Positions 40,856-44,931 of a stretch of 44,931 bases of DNA are shown here, piece after piece. Positions within the stretch are counted from its first letter, which is position 1. Every line of letters starts with the position of its first letter. The DNA is taken from positions 18,596 to 63,526 of the forward strand of contig FR901589.1 of the NCBI GenBank assembly GCA_000438015.1, given 5' to 3'. A program made the position numbers and the translations under genes. The stretch is from Coraliomargarita sp. CAG:312 (lineage in GTDB: Bacteria; Verrucomicrobiota; Verrucomicrobiia; Opitutales; Intestinicryptomonadaceae). The notes below the pieces were generated by a model that saw only the letters and a list, made by a program, of their open reading frames with translations, was not told the DNA's origin and searched no databases.

Positions 40856-41545
40856 ATGGCGAATTTAATTTTATTGAGGCACGGACAAAGCCTGTGGAAC
40901 CTTGAAAATAGATTTACAGGATGGACCGATGTCGATTTGTCCGAAGAAGGGATAAAAGAAGCGCGGACAGCGGGAAAGATTCTGGCAAAGAACGGAATCT
41001 CTTGGGATATTGCCTATACGTCTCTTCTAAAAAGGGCAATAAGGACGCTTCATATAGCCGCAGCGGAAACAGACTGCCTTTATACCCCTGAGGCGCGATC
41101 GTGGAGGTTAAATGAAAGGCATTACGGCGCTTTGCAGGGTTTGGACAAATCAGAAACATCAAGAAAATACGGAGAAAAGCAAGTCCGCATATGGCGGCGC
41201 AGCTACGATATTCCGCCGCCTATGTTGAATCCTGGCGATCCCCGTTCCCCGGTATTTGAAAAAAAATACCGCAATATAGACCCTAAAATTTTGCCAATGG
41301 GAGAATCCTTAGAAATGACTTGCCAAAGAGTGCTGCCGTTCTGGAACGACGCAATAGCGCCGTTGATTCTTGAAGGCAAAAACGTTTTAGTAGCCGCGCA
41401 CGGAAACAGCTTGAGGGCGTTGGTAAAATATTTAAAACAGATTCCGGATTCTGAAATACCGAATCTGGAAATTCCAACGGGGATGCCTCAAATATTTGAA
41501 ATGCGCCAAGACTTAAGCGTCGCTCGCGATTTCTACCTGAGCTAA
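40856..41545 (+). CDS. gpmA: 2,3-bisphosphoglycerate-dependent phosphoglycerate mutase
   Basis: Glycolytic enzyme exchanging 3- and 2-phosphoglycerate. The 229 residues have the phosphohistidine His9 in LILLRHGQSLWN, NRFTGWTDVDLSEEG, TSLLKRAIRTL, WRLNERHYGALQGLDKSE, the typical PPP segment (YDIPPPMLNPGDPRSP) and the second active-site histidine in VLVAAHGNSLRALVKYL. Length and motif order match GpmA. It may be read through from the glycosidase gene; its end is 13 bases from the convergent pullulanase gene. Confidence 0.96.
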   Translation: MANLILLRHGQSLWNLENRFTGWTDVDLSEEGIKEARTAGKILAKNGISWDIAYTSLLKRAIRTLHIAAAETDCLYTPEARSWRLNERHYGALQGLDKSETSRKYGEKQVRIWRRSYDIPPPMLNPGDPRSPVFEKKYRNIDPKILPMGESLEMTCQRVLPFWNDAIAPLILEGKNVLVAAHGNSLRALVKYLKQIPDSEIPNLEIPTGMPQIFEMRQDLSVARDFYLS

Positions 41546-41558
41546 AGCCGATGCCATT

Positions 41559-43949
41559 TTAGCGTCTTGAAATCCATAATCCAAAAGACAAAGGCGGAAG
41601 CTTTAGGACTCCGTGCGCAAACGAACAAGAATCAACTTTTAGGCCGTCCATGTCAAAATTGTCGATGTCGGCTATATGCTTAAATTCTCCCGAATCTTCC
41701 CCTCCGACCGGAATCTCCGCAAAATTTTCACTCGGATTAAATGCGGCAAACACGCGGGGGCACGAAATAGATCCGTCGGCGTTGAAAAGCACGGCGGCGG
41801 CGGAAGACATGTCTCCCGCAAAAAATTCAAAAAAGCCATCCGAAACGGGATGTTCGGGGCGCAAAGCCCGGGCTTCGGCTGATTTTCTAAATTTTACAAA
41901 ATTGCGCATCCAATTGCAAAGCCCCGGGAAGCGCCCGCCCCTCTCGTAATCGAGGGCATTGGCGGCACCATCCTTGTATGTGTTGTCTTTTCCGTACTTA
42001 GTCCGGAGCAAATCGAACCCTTCTGCAAGCATCGGTATGCCGTGCGCAATCAGCACCAGAGCATAGGCTATTTTATAGCGTGAAATATCGGCTAAAGACG
42101 GCATATGGTATGATGTTGTTATTCTGTCGAAAAGACACATATCGTCGTGGCTTTCCAAATAATTTACAGACTGCGCGGGGAAGCGTGATGTTCCGCCCAT
42201 GCTTCCGCGCATAAAATATTTAAACCCGTCGAAATTCCCGCCTCCCTTTGCATATGAAAGCATAAACTCCCTAAAGCCGTCGTTCCACGACGCAAATCCC
42301 GTATCGCGCAAAGCCGCAGCAATATGCCCCCGGAAACTCCAAGGTTCGGCGATTAATATGACGTGGGGATTTTCCGCTTTAAGCTCGCGCTCAATCTCCC
42401 TCAAGACACCTAGCCCCAAGAGTTCGGCCAAATCAAAGCGGAATCCGTCGACTCCGTAAACCGACATGAAGTGTTTTAAGGAATCTATTATCATGCGCCG
42501 CGCCATCGGGACATGCGCCCTAAAGTCGTTTCCGCAGCCGCTAAAATTCTCCAGGTTGCCGTGGCGGTCTATCTCAAAATAATACTCCTTGTCGACGCGC
42601 ATCAGATAGTTAGGCTCGCCGACATGGTTGTAAACCACATCCAAAATCACGGCAATTCCGGCATTGTGAAAGGCGTCCACCAGCGCGGAAAAGTCAGCGT
42701 ATTGCGACCCTTCTCTCGGGTTTGATGAATACGAGCTGGCTGGAGCGAACCAATTCACCGGCATGTATCCCCATTCGTAGTCTTCGTATTTGGCAGCCGT
42801 AAATTCCTGAACAGGCTGCAGCTCTACGCAATTTGCCCCGGTTTTGCGCAGGTAGCAATCTTCAGACTTCAACCATTTAGAAAGGCCTTCAAAACGCAGG
42901 CGGTCTCCGGCAGTTATACCAACTGGAGCTTTAGCCAAAACATCGCGCAAATGCGCCTCGACTACAACCAAATCGTGCCATGACGGCGGCTTAAAATTCT
43001 TATGCTTTCTGGGAAGAGCATATTGGACTATGGAATATCCAGAAGAAGAATCCATAGCCAGCGCGTAAGGGTCTGCAATATTCTTGCCGGAATCGAAGTC
43101 AGTTCCGGGAGTGGAGTTTTTGCCGCCTATGCGCCAAACGTAAAAAGCTCCGCAAATATCCTTGCCCGCAGCTGCCGTCCAAACCGCGCCGTCGCTCGTA
43201 GAGGCTTCTATTGAACCTTCAAAATCCTTCCCGTCGCGGCTCCACAAGACACGCGCAGAAGAAGCCCTGGGCGCGAATATCGAAAACTTGGTGACGCCTT
43301 CCTCCAACCTGCACCCCAGTTTCGCATTGGAGTAAATTTGAAAAAGCAGCTGCGCGACTTCAACGTCCACTGAACAGCCTAAATCAGGCGCGCTTACTTT
43401 CAGGTTGTCGCAAAGCCCGCAGACATCCTCAAATTTTATAGAGAGCAAATGCGCTCCAGTACGGTCGAGGTTCAGCCGAAGATTCGCAAACCCGTGCCTG
43501 TCGTGCTCAATATTAGGAGCGTCCGCTCGGGGCTCCAACCAATGCCCATCGCCCGCGGCAAATTTAAAATGAGCGGTTCTTTTTGGGATTCCCAACTCCG
43601 AAATTTTAGCGCTTATTTCCATTGCGCCGTCTGAAGACGCCCGCATTTTCCAGCGCTGATTTCCTATCGCCCCGCCCCATCCGTTAAAAGATCCGCACAA
43701 ATAATAATCCATATCGCCGCATTTTGAGCAATTTGGGAAATTCTCCTCGGCCATCCTAAAATAGACAGTATCGCAATCTATATAATACGAACTATATTTC
43801 GCGAACAGCTGTTTCGGAGGCCGGGACACTGAAAACGCCGGAATTCTATCCGCTCCCGAAACTTTCAAATCGCATACAGAAGGCAAGTCTCTATTAAAAA
43901 CAACAAGTATCTCCGAAGCTGAATGCCACCACGCCTTTAGAATTTTCAT
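41559..43949 (-). CDS. GH13 glycoside hydrolase, type I pullulanase-like
   Basis: Debranching enzyme acting on alpha-1,6 links of pullulan, glycogen or limit dextrins. The 796 residues have no signal peptide, so it is probably cytosolic and would support glycogen use with malQ. N-terminal beta domains (about 1-300, including a CBM48-like stretch YLCGSFNGWGGAIGNQRWKM) precede the GH13 barrel. Conserved regions are GIAVILDVVYNHVGEPNY (region I), YGVDGFRFDLAELLG with the nucleophile Asp (II), ILIAEPWSFRG with the acid/base Glu (III) and NYLESHDDMCLFDR with the transition-state Asp (IV). The YEWGYMPVNWFAPASSYSSN motif matches pullulanases. GlgX or glucan-branching enzymes are less likely. It begins five bases after the FtsB-like gene. 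Confidence 0.88.
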   Translation of the reverse strand: MKILKAWWHSASEILVVFNRDLPSVCDLKVSGADRIPAFSVSRPPKQLFAKYSSYYIDCDTVYFRMAEENFPNCSKCGDMDYYLCGSFNGWGGAIGNQRWKMRASSDGAMEISAKISELGIPKRTAHFKFAAGDGHWLEPRADAPNIEHDRHGFANLRLNLDRTGAHLLSIKFEDVCGLCDNLKVSAPDLGCSVDVEVAQLLFQIYSNAKLGCRLEEGVTKFSIFAPRASSARVLWSRDGKDFEGSIEASTSDGAVWTAAAGKDICGAFYVWRIGGKNSTPGTDFDSGKNIADPYALAMDSSSGYSIVQYALPRKHKNFKPPSWHDLVVVEAHLRDVLAKAPVGITAGDRLRFEGLSKWLKSEDCYLRKTGANCVELQPVQEFTAAKYEDYEWGYMPVNWFAPASSYSSNPREGSQYADFSALVDAFHNAGIAVILDVVYNHVGEPNYLMRVDKEYYFEIDRHGNLENFSGCGNDFRAHVPMARRMIIDSLKHFMSVYGVDGFRFDLAELLGLGVLREIERELKAENPHVILIAEPWSFRGHIAAALRDTGFASWNDGFREFMLSYAKGGGNFDGFKYFMRGSMGGTSRFPAQSVNYLESHDDMCLFDRITTSYHMPSLADISRYKIAYALVLIAHGIPMLAEGFDLLRTKYGKDNTYKDGAANALDYERGGRFPGLCNWMRNFVKFRKSAEARALRPEHPVSDGFFEFFAGDMSSAAAVLFNADGSISCPRVFAAFNPSENFAEIPVGGEDSGEFKHIADIDNFDMDGLKVDSCSFAHGVLKLPPLSFGLWISRR

Positions 43950-43953
43950 ATTG

Positions 43954-44805
43954 TCAGTTGCTTTGAAAGCGAATTTTTTTTATGCCTCCGGAACGCTTTG
44001 AAACCTTTGAATTGGAGCTGCCGCGGCCGATTTTTATCGCAGAAGTTTTGTTTGAATTAGATGGAATCAACTCCCCAGAAGGGCGCTGCGAAGCCGTAAA
44101 ATCCGACTCGCCAAAAATTTTTCCGGCGGATGCATCTTTAGATTCCTCTCCATGCCCGCCCGACGCCGAACCGAACGAAAAATTTACCTGCACTGTTGCG
44201 TTTTCCTCGTCTCGTTTTTGAGCCTCCTTAGCTGCCGCCATGTTTTTATCGGCAGACTGCTCCAACATGTCTATCTTTATTTCCGGAACGGAATCCTCCG
44301 GAGAGCCTCCTCCCGGCGAATTTGCGCCTGAAGATGAAGGCGATGCCTCGTGCCGCCAAAACATCATGCGCGACAACAGCGATTCCCGCGGTTCAGATCC
44401 GTACAATTGCCTTTGCTTAAAATCCTCCGCAAGATCTTCGAGCGAATCTCCTCCCGAATTTTCACTTGCGGCTTCCGGCTTGTTTCCGGCGGCAATTTCT
44501 ACACCTACTGGATTCGAATCTTCGAACCTGAAAACAATTTCGTCTTTGCCAACAAAACCAAGTTTTTCGCGTATTATTCTTTCGGCAAATTTTTCATCGT
44601 GCAAGAGGCGGTAAAAATATTGCGTCTTATATTCTTTGTCCGCCTTGAGCTTCTGGACATGGTCGAACAATTTTTGCCTAACCATGTCGCGCTCCGCGTT
44701 TTCTTCGCGCATAGCTACCCAATTGACGTACGCTATGGCCGCAAACGCGACAATCGCAACCGACATTATAAGCATCATCAACCTGTAAATTCCGCGGACT
44801 CCCAT
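43954..44805 (-). CDS. FtsB/DivIC-like septum protein with a long disordered tail
   Basis: Bitopic inner-membrane protein of 283 residues from the ATG at 44805. A short cytoplasmic start (MGVRGIYRL) leads to one membrane helix (about 9-27), a coiled coil (about 30-75) and the FtsB/DivIC-type periplasmic end FAERIIREKLGFVGKDEIVF followed by RFE. In typical members the protein ends there at about 100 residues. Here about 180 more residues follow, rich in Ser, Gly, Glu and Lys with a basic end, probably disordered. A further upstream ATG at 44898 would add a second hydrophobic stretch, but a promoter-like site lies inside it, so I prefer 44805. It precedes the pullulanase gene by four bases. Confidence 0.75.
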   Translation of the reverse strand: MGVRGIYRLMMLIMSVAIVAFAAIAYVNWVAMREENAERDMVRQKLFDHVQKLKADKEYKTQYFYRLLHDEKFAERIIREKLGFVGKDEIVFRFEDSNPVGVEIAAGNKPEAASENSGGDSLEDLAEDFKQRQLYGSEPRESLLSRMMFWRHEASPSSSGANSPGGGSPEDSVPEIKIDMLEQSADKNMAAAKEAQKRDEENATVQVNFSFGSASGGHGEESKDASAGKIFGESDFTASQRPSGELIPSNSNKTSAIKIGRGSSNSKVSKRSGGIKKIRFQSN

Positions 44806-44819
44806 TTTTACTTTTTTAC

Positions 44820-44848
44820 AATATCGCACCGTGAAACGGGTCTGTAAA
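44820..44848 (-). promoter_or_regulatory. Candidate promoter for the FtsB-like gene
   Basis: Minus strand TTTACA (44843-44848, five of six) and GATATT (44820-44825, four of six) are 17 bases apart. The leader to the ATG at 44805 would be about eight bases, so this start would need little or no ribosome-binding site. Confidence 0.45.
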
Positions 44849-44931
44849 GCAAGAAAAGTCGCAAGGAGAAAATAGGCTGATGAAAAATAGTCTCGCATAT
44901 CCGCCCGAAGGCTCTAAATGTTTTCTCTATG

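Noticed and set aside
44806..44898. Upstream ATG at 44898 as the start of the FtsB-like protein
   Set aside because: It would add a second hydrophobic segment not seen in FtsB, and a promoter-like pair sits within the stretch, so 44805 fits better.

Overview
The window looks like chromosome of a Gram-negative bacterium of the PVC group, most likely Verrucomicrobiota (an Opitutales-like lineage is my best guess). The reasons are a DUF1549/DUF1553 - DUF1501 - PPC-domain secreted operon, an ExbB-ExbD-ExbD set, a PEP-CTERM protein ending in a VPEP-type tail, a long PurF of the kind I know from Bacteroidota, and a SecA with a Bacteroidota/PVC-type insertion. Sialidase-like and other secreted glycan-active proteins would suit a host- or polysaccharide-associated life. 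This assignment is inference from gene content. I found no rRNA, tRNA, CRISPR array, insertion sequence or phage genes.

Layout. 1-2752 (minus): a membrane-fusion protein and a DevC/MacB-type permease, followed by the start of argH (cut by the window edge). 2896-3210: small VOC protein. 3432-5151 (plus): exbB, exbD, exbD, then a clear terminator. 5378-8396 (plus): left-handed beta-helix protein, arnC, a stand-alone ArnA-type formyltransferase and an FMN-binding protein, the last three overlapping. 8398-9324: EamA exporter. 9427-10812: secreted beta-helix protein. 10940-12908 (minus): alr-metF. 13016-13438: yraN. 13449-19195 (minus): the three-gene DUF1549/1553, DUF1501, PPC operon. 19300-24877 (minus): folC, an ArsB/NhaD-type transporter, secA. 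25048-30455 (minus): small hypothetical genes, a GlcD-type FAD oxidoreductase, ptsI, malQ. 30524-35650 (minus): purF, a frameshifted tex, a membrane protein. 35951-37405 (minus): PEP-CTERM protein. 37543-41545 (plus): sialidase-like lipoprotein, clan GH-A glycosidase, gpmA. 41559-44805 (minus): pullulanase-type GH13 enzyme and an FtsB/DivIC-like protein.

Themes. Carbohydrate metabolism recurs: malQ, pullulanase, gpmA, PTS enzyme I, glycosidases. Envelope work is the second theme: Sec translocase, ExbBD, arn-type sugar modification, FtsB, secreted PVC proteins. The most striking sequence event is a perfect 23-bp tandem duplication that breaks tex; deleting one copy restores the frame exactly. 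Several intrinsic terminators run their U-tract into or close to the next gene's start codon, and promoter-like sites sit so close to starts that leaders would be very short and lack a Shine-Dalgarno sequence. I did not find an obviously new multi-gene system; the best candidates for a second look are the tex duplication, the terminator/start fusions, the DUF1501 operon and the divergent SecA.
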